A stretch of 64,000 nt of DNA from Sacculina carcini. Lineage: Eukaryota; Arthropoda; Thecostraca; Sacculinidae. Made by a program: the position numbers and the translations under genes. The notes under the pieces were generated by a model. That model searched no databases. It saw only the letters and a list, made by a program, of their open reading frames with translations, and was not told the origin of the DNA. Numbering within the stretch: the stretch's first letter is position 1; the number at the start of each line of letters is the position of its first letter. The stretch is from the NCBI GenBank assembly GCA_916048095.2, contig OU696574.1, positions 6,049,587 to 6,113,586 of the forward strand. Reading direction: 5' to 3'. This document shows, in pieces, positions 1-10,715 of the stretch.

Positions 1-281
1 ATCCATAATGAACCTGTAACATGTTGATCACATGTTGATCATATCCGGCATGTACTGCTGAGCAAACGCGCGCAGTGGTGTTTGATCTCGAAAATTACGG
101 AAAAATACATAATAATTTGTATTGAGGCTGATTGTCCGGTAGTTTGGCGACTTGAGAAACGTGTTTTGGGTGACAAATAGTACATTCATGTTGTCGTGAC
201 GCGACGTTTTCGTAAACATGTCACGTACAACAGGTCCTTCCACAGCATCCAGTAAGTCGTCGATAATGACCATGCAACCAT

Positions 282-963
282 TGTAACGGTGATAATAATA
301 ATATGTTGTGATGTTGATCTTCGTTCGGCTGATCGTGAAGTCTTGATAGTTCCTCTTGATGTTGTGGTCCGCGATAACAAGTAATAGTCACCCAGTCGAA
401 GTTGAATTGTGTATTCAGGGCAGCCAGTCAAATCTACTCTTAACACTTAATAAAGTCCTGAACCTAATGCTCTAATGACGACTTAATAATGGTGAGTCCT
501 ACATCGCAAGTCGCTAGTCCAAGCCAAACTAACTGAACCACCAACAAGCACAGCCAAAGTACCTCCTTATTCTCATTAAACCCCGGGTTATATACCTACG
601 AACACACGTCGTTGGCACCATATTTCGCAAGCGATTGCCAGCTGGCCAAACTGCTCGAACTACACAACCGGGACACAAGCTATTTCTAAACGCGATTTGA
701 CAGTACACAGGCGTGTTGCTCGAGATGATCAGCCAAGTCAAACGTACAAAAAAGGCCATAAATTACTGTCACCCATACTCCACACGTTGCCAAACATATC
801 AGGCGCAGTGTACTACTGACGCCGCTATAACACATAAATTAGCCTAACGACAGCTGCACAAGCAGGCTGCGAAAGAACGCGAAAGTAAACTGAGAGAAAG
901 AGAGAGAAAGAAAACTGAGTAAACTGACAGATAGAAAACTGGTCTGATTATAACTTTGTTATA
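282..963. repeat. Long terminal repeat, left (682 bp)
   Basis: This is a direct repeat of 4085-4649. It contains 119 extra bases (about 600-718) missing from the other LTR, between the shared blocks ending CCTAC and starting CTCGAG. Apart from that, a handful of substitutions and a small change in the AAT/AGT run near the start separate the two, roughly 1%. Confidence 0.75.
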
Positions 964-1811
964 TCACAGCTGCGAGGTGTTTTAAACGAATGTGAACACT
1001 AGACACAATCACGGCCATCAAAGCCAACGGCTCTACTGAATCGTGATAGTTGCCATTATAGCAGACTGCCAGTCATTATTTGCCGAGTTTCCACTTCAGG
1101 GTAGGACTGAGGCAAAATTCTGATCAGTGATTATACAGCGCCATTTCTCACCATACACACACACTCCATGAGTATGTGCATACAGTATTGTGCGTCTGTA
1201 ATAATCAACTGTCACATCGAGTCGACAGGGCCGTACATAACACACACAGGAACGTCCTGTGTCACCAGCCAATTACTGGTGAATTCTGGCACATTAACTG
1301 TCCTTTATCAATGTTTGCCTCATCCCAATATTTTTATGGTATTCCTGCAGCATCAAGAACTGACAGCTCCAGCATCCAGTATTAGCCAAACTACTCGACG
1401 GCTCGATCAAAAGTGATGTTTTAAAAATTACTCAGACCAGTTATCTTTACATTTTCGCTGACAAATTATTAGCTATAACCCTAACTAGTCATTACAACCC
1501 CTTTCACCTAAATATTCAAGTGTGTATATCAAAGTAATTAAACACAATTATACAATGAAACAAAATTCTAGATTAGCGCATGTCTATGTCTATCGCATAA
1601 ATTAATCGCAACTAGCACAGTAACTTACAATCTAGAACAACACGAATCTATATCTCACAAATATACATGAGAAACTAACTAAGATGTAATTAACACATGG
1701 TTAGGGACATAAGGTTACGGTTACCTGGCTATAAAATTAACACACTTAATTCTAACTAGCTCAACACATTATACAAATAAAATGAGCGATATATCGTGTT
1801 AATAAAACCAT

Positions 1812-2027
1812 TTATCGCCGACCACGAACGCGTCCACGGCTCGATCCAAGCAGGCGGTGTTGATCTTGAACCACATCAGGCAGAGGTCGTATACCGGCGG
1901 GGTATACTGTGTCGACTCGTAGTCCACGCGCTGCTTCACCAGTCATCCAGCTACTGTCGTCGTTTTGCGCAAACACCTGCAGCACTTCGTTGGGAATCTC
2001 GTTGATAAATATTCGACCGTCTTCCAT
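1812..2027 (-). CDS. Small unrecognised ORF inside the LTR element (71 aa, possibly frameshifted)
   Basis: I do not recognise this protein. It is the only internal stretch of the LTR element that looks protein-like. The start is MEDGRIFINEIPNEVLQVF, which resembles the beginning of an F-box (INEIPNEVL), though that is only a loose similarity. A shift of one base near residue 40 opens a second frame rich in hydrophobic and aromatic residues that ends at a stop near 1800, suggesting a decayed longer gene. An identical copy lies at 26807-27022. No function is proposed. Confidence 0.2.
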   Translation of the reverse strand: MEDGRIFINEIPNEVLQVFAQNDDSSWMTGEAARGLRVDTVYPAGIRPLPDVVQDQHRLLGSSRGRVRGRR

Positions 2028-4084
2028 GATTACTCGTCCCCATCTTTATCGCAGTTGTCTTTCAGGTTGCTCGGTGAACCGCTGGTGTTGTCTCGGCTCG
2101 TGTTGATGATGATTTCGGCATTGACTTATCTCAGTCCGCTAATTGTTTTCGTTGTCGTTGTTAGTAGACTGTCAGTTCAGCACACGGTTGATCAGGGGGT
2201 TCAGCACACTGTTAACTCAATCTGGCCTCTTCAGACCGAAAAACGGACAATTCTCGCCAGTGACTCATTGTTCTGTGTCGGTGTGGTAGCAGGATTGAGA
2301 CAGGGAATTGAATGAAAACGCATGTAATGTACACTTGGAAATATGAAACTAATTTACCACGAGGTAGGAAAACAGGGGCTGCATCATGAGAGGAAAATAG
2401 ACAATTAATAGGAGACAATAAATAGGATACAATTAATAGGAGCAATATCCAGAGCCGTTTTACTTTTAATCATTATGAAATATTATTGTATTTATTTATT
2501 CTAATTAAACCCACTTTCACTTTATAATTGTTAAGTTGCCATATATTTATATAGTTTTAAGAATATGTTTTACACACTTACAGAGTAATGTTTCGTCTTT
2601 TGTAACTTTGAGTGCGCACATACTTCTGCGTATATTCTCGATGATAATTACAATATACTTTATTGGTCGTTAATTGATGTCGTAGTATACTTCTGTGTAT
2701 GCCTCCAGTTTCAACTAACAGACTTAGTCAACAAAGTAATTGCTTCAATAACTCCGCTTGCTTATTAAGTAGCATGTTAAATGCTTTCAACTAAATGTCT
2801 TATTTATTTTCACAGTTAGACGGTTGACACAAGCCTCTTCTCTTGACACCATTTGTGCCTCGTACATTATCTTGTTTCTCAATATAAATCGCATTCATAT
2901 ATCCATCAGTGAAGTCCATCAGACAGTATCAGTCATCAGTCATCCATCAGTATGGAACTTTCCTCGATATCCGTTTCGTATTATATAACACCTTACACTC
3001 TCATTTTCTGGTATGAGATACACAGTGTCTACACCAACATCTACTTAATCTAGTCATTTAGTCATATATTCATCAGTCATTTAGTTATTTAGTCATCTGC
3101 GGCGTATCGTGCCCTGACGTTCCAATGCATCTCATATGCGTTGCTATACATACTTTAAACGTATGTTCTTAAATATATGTCACTTTTGACAGACAGTTTT
3201 ACATTTCATTTCATATATTTCAACATCTCGTCCTGATTAAATAAAAATTATTTGTCAGTGATTGTCTTCTCATATTTCTCAGTCATATATAATACATGGT
3301 TTGAAATAAAAATAAAAATATCAAAGTCCCATACATCATTCATTGAACACCATTCTATGTATCATTGTACACCATAATAATTATACAAATAATTAAACAG
3401 ATCCCAGCCTAATATCAAAATGTCCTTTAATTTCGTGTCCTCTAATAGAATATTTAGTGTCAAAATTCACAAAAGACACCGATCATTTAATAAGTGAAAT
3501 ATTGTTTAATCTTGTCCCCGTTATACTAGTCAAACGCATCCTACAAGACATGCAACTTAGTTTCTTCACGCAATATTTCGATATTATTCATACATCATAC
3601 CCAGCATCTAATATATTGATTCGATTTCCTCCTATGTTTACATAACACATTGATGTATAATTTTTTAAACATTAGCAGCAACATTACTTCTGGGTTTTGC
3701 ATTCTGAACCACATACTGACCTTATTCAATAGTGGTTTTCGTTGATATTTTCATACTTGTTTTTACGGAATTTTCGTATCTATGTTTGCTGCGGTTGTAC
3801 CATTAACTATGATACCTATGGTTAAAATACATACTTCATCCATATATATTTTATATTTCCTAATTTTATTCTGAGTAAGGCTCTGGATGCTGACAAGGCT
3901 TAAGGAAAATTGAGATAAAACTCACCTCACAGTTCATTGAGCCACCGGTGTGATCGACCGAACATTCGACACGATGATGCTATCCAGCAATAATTCTGTA
4001 GTTGTCTGGTCACTGCAGTAATTTGTAGTCGTACGGGTTGTCATGGCTTCAATCAGTAGCTATCCGGGTTATCGCGGCACAAAA

Positions 4085-4649
4085 TGTAACGGTAGTAATA
4101 ATAATAATATGTTGTGATGTTGATCTTCGTTCGGCTGATCGTGAAGTCTTGATAGTTCCTCTTGATGTTGTGGTCCGCGATAACAAGTAATAGTCACCCA
4201 GTCGAAGTTGAATTGTGTATTCAGGGCAGCCAGTCAAATCTACTCTTAACACTTAATAAAGTCCTGAACCTAATGCTCTAATGACGACTTAATAATGGTG
4301 AGTCCTACATCGCAAGTCGCTAGTCCAAGCCAAACTAACTGACCCACCAACAAGCACAGCCAAAGTACCTCCTTATTCTCATTAAACCCCGGGTTATATA
4401 CCTACCTCGAGATGATCAGCCAAGTCAAACGTACAAAAAGGTCATAAATTACTGTCACCCATACTCTACACGTTGCCAAACATATCAGGCGCAGTGTACT
4501 ACTGACGCCGCTCTAACACATAAATTAGCCTAACGACAGCTGCACAAGCAGGCTGCGAAAGAACGCGAAAGTAAACTGAGAGAAAGAGAGAGAAAGAAAA
4601 CTGAGTAAACTGACAGATAGAAAACTGGTCTGATTATAACTTTGTTATA
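4085..4649. repeat. Long terminal repeat, right (565 bp)
   Basis: This is a direct repeat of 282-963, lacking its 119-base central block. It starts TGTAACGG and ends TTTGTTATA immediately before the second ACCAT target duplication. Confidence 0.75.
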
Positions 4650-4885
4650 ACCATTACCGTATTTATGCTTGCTTGCCCATCGTAGAATTTCCTCATGGGA
4701 AAGCAGTCCGTACTGCATCTCGTTAACTAAATTTTTTTCTATATGATGGGGTGTTGCAGCTCCGTGGCAATACAGTACATGATCGGGGCGTCGAGTGAGC
4801 ACTTGGCCCGCCCGTATCAGCATGTCGACTATAAATTGACTCTTGCCGGACCCTGAAGGACCGGACTGGGTCGGGACGGAGGCTG

Positions 4886-5092
4886 GGTTAGGTTAGGTTA
4901 GGTTAGGTATAGAATAAAGAATAAATTTAATAAGAAATGAAGAAAAAATGTTAGGTTAGGTCAGGCTGGGTTAGGTTAGGTATAGAATATAGGGAAAAAA
5001 ATAAAGAAAAAAATTAGGGGGGTGACGTCAGAGGGGGGAGTGGCAAGTGGGATAATTTAAACAAATGTGACAAAGTGGTGAAGCCTTCTACT
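4886..5092 (-). repeat. Polinton right terminal inverted repeat, copy 1
   Basis: Read inward from 5092 the end is AGTAGAAGGCTTCACC. It contains a CCCCCCTCTGACGTCACCCCCC block and then runs of CCTAA/TTAGG pentamers alternating with T-rich spacers. The same layout in the opposite orientation is at 22534-22860. An AG terminal dinucleotide is usual for Polintons. Confidence 0.7.
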
Positions 5093-5754
5093 TCTACTAC
5101 CTTCACCTGTTTCATTGCAAAACGGTTGATGCTATCGAATGCTTTTTGGAAATCTAATGCAATCGCACATAACGACTTTTTCCTCACAGTGGCGTCCTCC
5201 ATGCACATTTTGAGACAGATAATTTGTTCTGTTGTGCCTCTGTTGGGACGAAAACCAGACTGTGCGGGTAGAATATTGCTGTCGATATGCTCGCGTAAAC
5301 GATTTAACATCACTCGATTATAGAGTTTGGTGGCAGATGGCATCAGCGAGATTCCTCGGAGGTTATGCAGCTCCATGTTCACAAAGGGCAGCAGCAGATG
5401 CGTCAGCTCGTCGACTTTCCAAACGTCCACTGGGATGCCGTCGAACCCTGCTGATTTACCGCACGCCGCAGAATTGACAGCCGAAGTCAGCTCGCAGAGC
5501 GATACTTCGTGATGTGACATGACAGGCATATCTGGTAGTGAAGCAGGCTGCTGTAACTCTTCGGATTGAGTCTGTCGGTTCAAAAGCTCCGAAAAGTGAC
5601 GCATTGTCGAATTTATGCGTTCGTCGATGCTCTCGGCTGACGTGATGCTCGGAGCCGCTCGTTTTCTGCCGCTAAGATCGTTGATCATCTGCCACATGGA
5701 GGCACTTCTGCCTGCCTCGAGATGAAGCATTATTTGCTCCGCCATGCGGCGCAC
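5093..5754 (-). pseudogene. LINE reverse transcriptase, truncated and internally deleted
   Basis: This would synthesise cDNA by target-primed reverse transcription. Visible RT blocks are NSAACGKSAGFDGIPVDVW, RGISLMPSATKLYNR, QSGFRPNRGTTEQI and ALDFQKAFDSINR (the first catalytic Asp block). Between LLLPFVNMELHN and LRGIS about 30-40 residues, including the usual P-x-x-KKG segment, are missing. The frame ends at the Polinton junction before the catalytic FADD/YADD box; the last residues of the open frame (after about VEVEG) are encoded by Polinton terminal sequence. Confidence 0.7.
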
Positions 5755-6995
5755 TGTGTTATCTTGATGCAGTGTGTGTGTGCTTGCAACAGTCGGTTGA
5801 CTTTCAGTAACTGCTCATCGCTATTATGCGTCAGAGCTGCTCGCCGGAGGGCAGCGATTTCTGGGTTGTTCCAGAGTGACGATCGTCGACCTCTACGCTG
5901 CTTTGGAATCGTACAGTCGGCCGCGAAACGGAAAGCTGCAGTCAAATCACCGAAGTCGCCACCATTCCTGACAATGCGATTGTTCACAGTCGCAACAAAC
6001 CTTCCCCGCGTGCCGCACTTCCACAGACCGCTCCAGTCAGGTCTTGCGATCGGACTGGGCCGCTGGTGCCGGCGCCACAGCTGTGTCTTCAATGTGCAAA
6101 CAATCAAAGCATGGTCGGAGATCACACATTTGGGTCGGATTACACGCACACGGCCCATTATGCGGCGGTATCTATCACCGATGAAAATGTAGTCTAAGCG
6201 TGCCTTGCGTTGACGTGGGCCGAAAAATGTTGGCAAGTGACTTCGCTTAAGCCGCAGATAGCCGTTGACCGGAGTAAGTTCACTGCTAACAGCAAAAGTG
6301 TCGACAGCTTTTGTGTGTTCTGAGTTGTATTGTGGGTAGCCATGGAGCGTACGCACACAATTTGACAAGTCTGCGTTAAAATCTCCGGCCAGACATGAGA
6401 CGTCAGGTCGTGGTCTGGTTTCTAAGTACGATGACAGAACGTCCAGACATTCCATTGTAGTTGTAAGGTCATTGGCACACGCAGTTGGCATGTAAACAGA
6501 GGCGACATGAAGGCGGTTTTTGGCGAGTTGAAAGGTAGCCGCGGCGATTCTCTCGTGTAGAGCTTCGAACTTTAACAACGCCTGTGATGCTGTCGGTGAT
6601 AGTAGGAAACCAACACCGCCTACGCCTGCCTGTGAAGCGGACGCGAACCAAAAAGTCCATCCGGCTGATACGTGCACGGAAGTGAAAACATTGCCCGAAT
6701 TGGGTTGTGTTGCTGGTAAGAACCGCCGGTGTTCCTGCACCGCGATTATGTGGATACGCAGATCGGCACCAAGTCGAGCCAACTCCTGCAGTTTTCGGTC
6801 ATCTGTAAGAGAACGGACGTTGAAAGTTGCTACGGCGTTTGCATGGGCTGGGTAGACAGCCTCATGGCCCCGGATGGCACTCCGCGGGTCCAACGAGCGA
6901 GCGCTCCTGGAACCTGGCCTGCGCCCATGCGGGTGCGTGCGCCTACAGCGATGAGCCATTAAGCACATACACACACAAACAGACACAACGCACAC
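5730..6995 (-). CDS. LINE endonuclease domain (EEP family), N-terminal part of the polyprotein
   Basis: This is the apurinic/apyrimidinic-type endonuclease that nicks target DNA for LINE insertion. Motifs in order, in a 421-residue frame: FNVRSL about 58-63, QEHR 87-90 (metal-binding Glu), GDFNAD 204-209, LDYIFI 267-272 and SDHALI 293-298 (catalytic Asp-His). The chosen start is the first Met; the first 50 residues are low-complexity and may be untranslated. The last residues (after about HCIKITQ) lie past a frameshift, because the RT continues in another frame from 5754. Confidence 0.65.
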   Translation of the reverse strand: MCVVSVCVCMCLMAHRCRRTHPHGRRPGSRSARSLDPRSAIRGHEAVYPAHANAVATFNVRSLTDDRKLQELARLGADLRIHIIAVQEHRRFLPATQPNSGNVFTSVHVSAGWTFWFASASQAGVGGVGFLLSPTASQALLKFEALHERIAAATFQLAKNRLHVASVYMPTACANDLTTTMECLDVLSSYLETRPRPDVSCLAGDFNADLSNCVRTLHGYPQYNSEHTKAVDTFAVSSELTPVNGYLRLKRSHLPTFFGPRQRKARLDYIFIGDRYRRIMGRVRVIRPKCVISDHALIVCTLKTQLWRRHQRPSPIARPDWSGLWKCGTRGRFVATVNNRIVRNGGDFGDLTAAFRFAADCTIPKQRRGRRSSLWNNPEIAALRRAALTHNSDEQLLKVNRLLQAHTHCIKITQCAAWRSK

Positions 6996-7109
6996 AATTC
7001 ACAGAGACAAACACTCGGAGCCGCAGTCACCGCCAGCGAGGACAAAGCACGCACACGTGCTCACCCCACGGCTGCGCGCACACGAATAGAGCATGTGACA
7101 GGCTCTGAG

Positions 7110-7690
7110 GCGAAAAAGTCTGATTTTATTTTATTTTTATTGTGCACAACACAGCACTCACCCATCCTTGACCTATTTTTCACAAATTGTGGTGTGTCGT
7201 TTAGGAGCTGCAAAAAGTTAGGCTAAATTTGATTAAGTTTACTTTTTTAATTAGCAGCTGTAGTTAAGTCCTGTTAACGTATATTCCCGAGCACTCAACA
7301 GAACACACTCACTACATTCAATACACACCAGTACACTCCACACAGACATACATACATACATACATACACTCCATCGCAGTCGCTGAACGCACGCGCTGCT
7401 CTCGCTCTGTCCGGCCCTCTATACATGACTCATCATGCACCACTCAATTGTAGACAGCAGGGTTTGTATGGTTTAAACCACGTGGTTTTTTTAAACCATG
7501 TGATTTTTTTTTAAAGCTAGATGTTCTCTAAGCCTTGGTTTTGAAAGACAATTGTTTTCCAGAAGTGGTTTTCAATTAAACTTACAATATCACAAAGAGA
7601 ACCGTATAAAAATGAAACTTAAGTCATTAAATAGGAAAATAGGTGTTTGCTTATACCAGTGCTCCTTTAGCATATACGTGTTTATATATA
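7110..7690. other. No gene seen; probable 5' flank of the LINE
   Basis: The stretch contains a short CATA microsatellite (about 7345-7370) and A/T-rich sequence with two short palindromic blocks around TGGTTTAAACCA near 7470-7500. I see no supported coding sequence. Confidence 0.4.
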
Positions 7691-8480
7691 TACTAGCATT
7701 TAAACCCGCCCGTTGTGCGGAACAATTCATACAATGCAACTCATATTCAGTTCATAATGGAAAATGAATATAAATTAAAAAAGAATATAGTAAACCCTTG
7801 AAAAGACAGACCAATACAAAATGTCAGGATGTGAATATTTATATTTTGGCAAACTATTTCCCTCATATGGCCTCATATTTAAACATGCCGGTCGTTCGGA
7901 ATGATTCAGAGTTCAAACACGAATCAAACAATAAAGATGATGAAAAATGATGACACAGTTTCATCAGAATGTTTCCAAAATGTATTTATAACTCAACATC
8001 ATTCCCCAACATCATTTGCTCAAGTACTGTTCTACTTTTACCGCTATAATATTTACAGCCAAATTTATATATTCCGCTATCTCTTAAGTCCGATATAACC
8101 TGCATTTAAACCTGCCCATTGTGCGGGTGAATTATTAAAAAAGGGAATAAAAATCAAACAGCTAGAAATCAAATCCATAAAAAGTCCAATTTAATTATTG
8201 AACCTTAAAAGTTTGCTATAAATTGCCATATTGTATTACGTGCATATGTTAGGAATAGGTGTTTTTCATCCCTATTGGTCCACGTCATTATAATTCTAGA
8301 CATGTGACTTTAATTATAACTCTAGACATTATTATAATTCTAGGCAAAGAGCCTGGATGTATTTTGTGCTTTTTTTGTTGGCTTACAATTCTAATATGAC
8401 ACCTATCATATATCCCCTAGCATTTAAACCTTCCATGCAGTCCATATTTCAACATTACACCTATATTTACCGATAAAATA
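7690..8480. repeat. CCGCCC-type interspersed repeat, about two copies
   Basis: These are copies of an unclassified AT-rich repeat found throughout the window. Each carries a type-A core (CCCGCCCGTTGTGCGG then AACAATTCAT, near 7704) and, about 180 bases later, a type-B core (GGAATGATTCAG followed by an ACACGAA-rich tract, near 7885). Later it has CATTCCCCAACATCATTTGC and TTTTACCGCTATAATATTTAC. A second, decayed copy begins near 8100. The short open frames here are chance. Confidence 0.6.
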
Positions 8481-8490
8481 TATTAATGAT

Positions 8491-9814
8491 TTTAGATTTA
8501 TTCTAGATTAGATTTATTCTAGATTAGATTTATTCTATATTAGATTTATTCTAGATTAGATTTATTCTAGATTAGATTTATTCTAGATTAGATTTATTCT
8601 AGATAAGATTTATTCTAGATTAGATTTATTCTAGATTAGATTTATTCTAGATTAGATTTATTCTAGATTAGATTTATTCTAGATTAGATTTACTCTAGAT
8701 TAGATTTACTCTAGATTAGATTTATTCTAGATTAGATTTATTCTAGATTAGATTTATTCTAGATTAGATTTATTCTAGATTAGATTTATTCTAGATTAGA
8801 TTTATTCTAGATTAGATTTATTCTAGATTAGATTTATTCTAGATTAGATTTATTCTAGATTAGATTTATTCTAGATTAGATTTATTCTAGATTAGATTTA
8901 TTCTAGATTAGATTTATTCTAGATTAGATTTATTCTAGATTAGATTTATTCTAGATTAGATTTATTCTAGATTAGATTTATTCTAGATTAGATTTATTCT
9001 AGATTAGATTTATTCTAGATTAGATTTATTCTAGATTAGATTTATTCTAGATTAGATTTATTCTAGATTAGATTTATTCTAGATTAGATTTATTCTAGAT
9101 TAGATTTATTCTAGATTAGATTTATTCTAGATTAGATTTATTCTAGATTAGATTTATTCTAGATTAGATTTATTCTAGATTAGATTTATTCTAGATTAGA
9201 TTTATTCTAGATTAGATTTATTCTAGATTAGATTTATTCTAGATTAGATTTATTCTAGATTAGATTTATTCTAGATTAGATTTATTCTAGATTAGATTTA
9301 TTCTAGATTAGATTTATTCTAGATTAGATTTATTCTAGATTAGATTTATTCTAGATTAGATTTATTCTAGATTAGATTTATTCTAGATTAGATTTATTCT
9401 AGATTAGATTTATTCTAGATTAGATTTATTCTAGATTAGATTTATTCTAGATTAGATTTATTCTAGATTAGATTTATTCTAGATTAGATTTATTCTAGAT
9501 TAGATTTATTCTAGATTAGATTTATTCTAGATTAGATTTATTCTAGATTAGATTTATTCTAGATTAGATTTATTCTAGATTAGATTTATTCTAGATTAGA
9601 TTTATTCTAGATTAGATTTATTCTAGATTAGATTTATTCTAGATTAGATTTATTCTAGATTAGATTTATTCTAGATTAGATTTATTCTAGATTAGATTTA
9701 TTCTAGATTAGATTTATTCTAGATTAGATTTATTCTAGATTATATTTATTCTAGATTAGATTTATTCTAGATTATATTTATTCTAGATTAGATTTATTCT
9801 AGATATTCTAGATT
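8491..9814. repeat. 16-bp minisatellite, about 82 units
   Basis: This is a tandem array of TCTAGATTAGATTTAT with almost no variation over about 1.3 kb. Every unit holds a TCTAGA palindrome. Variants (TAGATAAG, TTTACTC, TATATTT) cluster near the two ends, as expected if the middle is homogenised by unequal exchange or slippage. The unit is present nowhere else in the window as an array. Confidence 0.95.
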
Positions 9815-10715
9815 GAGCCCAAACAGGTTCATTTTGGTGTTTAAATACTATATAAGACATGTAGATACACAAATGGTATGTTTTAATGAGTAATTCCAGT
9901 ATTTATGCCTATATTATATTGTCTATGTCTGTATTGCGTCTATATGTATGTCCGTATGCGGTGCTATGCACACGCTGGATGTCTAGCACCTCACACGAAC
10001 ACAATGTTCACCCACTTTCCAGATACATATTTATCGAGTTTATGTTACAATACAATATGAACATTTACTGCATTGTACACCTTTACAACTAAAAATTATT
10101 CTGGATAGTGTAAAATAATTGTTCTAAAAGTTCAAAATTGTCCTATTTTTAAATAGTTGATCTTAAAAATGAAAAAGTTGCGCTAAAACAAAAAGTTGCA
10201 TTTATAACTTATTTAATACTTATTTCAGATAAATAAAATATAGTTTTTTGGGCTCATGACAAACAGATTTTTGGGCTTATGACAAACAGATTCTATAATA
10301 CAAAAGTTGCATTTGCAACAAAAGGTCACCCTAATTTTTTATATTAACTGAGCTGTATGTGTTTATGTGTGTGAGTGTGTTTGTGTAAATACGTGTTGGT
10401 GTGTATGTGTATGCAAATCTGTGTGTATGTGTCGGTGAGTTTATACATGACTGGTTTATCAGACGGCGGGTGTGAGCCACAAAGACCACAAGTAATTGGG
10501 CAAATTTAGTTTTGTTCTCAGAATTGCAGTGCACCTCAAATTGCCAGTGTGCGCGATATAGCTTAATTTATCATGGTCATGTGGGTTTTCCAGTTGAACA
10601 GCGTATATGTATGCTTTCTACTCGAATATGACCCTGAGTAACAGTCGGAAATCATATTTTACAACGTGATACCAGAATGATGTGTGCTGCTGAATGTAGA
10701 TATATTGTTTTCTGT
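9815..10715. other. No gene seen; A/T-rich sequence with short repeats
   Basis: There is a two-copy tandem of GGGCTCATGACAAACAGATT-like sequence at about 10250-10292 and a TG-rich stretch at about 10350-10440. The open frames on both strands are short and of microsatellite composition. I recognise nothing. Confidence 0.4.

Larger units (their letters stand above)
282..4649. mobile_element. Non-autonomous LTR element inserted in the Polinton ATPase gene (copy 1)
   Basis: The element has two direct terminal repeats (282-963 and 4085-4649), each starting TGTAAC and ending GTTATA, a near-perfect short inverted terminus of the TG...CA kind. It is flanked by a 5-bp target duplication ACCAT (277-281 and 4650-4654). 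The ATPase reading frame resumes on the far side. The 3.1-kb internal part (964-4084) shows no gag, protease, reverse transcriptase or integrase, so this is a passenger element dependent on enzymes made elsewhere (LARD-like). I found no convincing primer-binding site or polypurine tract, so its orientation is unknown. Confidence 0.7.
1..4882 (-). pseudogene. Polinton A32/FtsK-like packaging ATPase, copy 1, split by an LTR element
   Basis: This gene would encode the genome-packaging ATPase of the Polinton virion module. The N-terminal piece (about 4655-4882) carries a Walker A motif GPSGSGKS at 4839-4862. The C-terminal piece (from 276 down to the window edge) carries Walker B VIIDD near 259-273, followed by the QN and RD motifs usual in Polinton ATPases. 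An LTR element (282-4649) separates the two pieces. A second lesion is an 11-bp tandem duplication (20-30 and 31-41), which shifts the frame just before the C-terminal tail. The N-terminal end runs directly into terminal-repeat sequence, so the first residues of a normal ATPase are missing. The gene cannot make a working protein. Confidence 0.75.
1..5092 (-). mobile_element. Polinton/Maverick copy 1, right-hand part (runs off left edge)
   Basis: This is the terminal part of a Polinton (virus-like, self-synthesising DNA transposon class). It holds both halves of the packaging ATPase, an LTR element lying between them, and a terminal inverted repeat that ends at 5092 with AGTAGAAGGCT read inward on the minus strand. 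The whole interval recurs at 24996-30087 with a constant offset of 24995 bases and five substitutions that I could find (1404, 3520, 3540, 3548, 4748). To the right it abuts a LINE reverse transcriptase (5093 on), whose reading frame is cut at the junction, so the Polinton inserted into that LINE or replaced its 3' part. The left end lies outside the window. Confidence 0.75.
5093..7110 (-). mobile_element. LINE with apurinic-type endonuclease and reverse transcriptase, 3' end lost
   Basis: This non-LTR retrotransposon relic is read right to left. An endonuclease/exonuclease/phosphatase domain is followed by a reverse transcriptase that is cut off at 5093 by the Polinton terminus. The two open stretches overlap by 25 bases in different frames, so a frameshift separates domains that belong to one polypeptide. 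The 5' boundary is not defined; 7110 is approximate. The clade is uncertain: the RT block LRGISLMPSATKLYNR resembles RTE-like and related families. Confidence 0.65.

Noticed and set aside
1176-1416. Two short plus-strand ORFs in the LTR element
   Set aside because: They overlap each other in different frames, have no recognisable domain, and are typical of chance frames in non-coding sequence.
8491-9814. CRISPR array
   Set aside because: The repeat has no unique spacers, the unit is 16 bp, and the surrounding DNA is eukaryotic transposon sequence.
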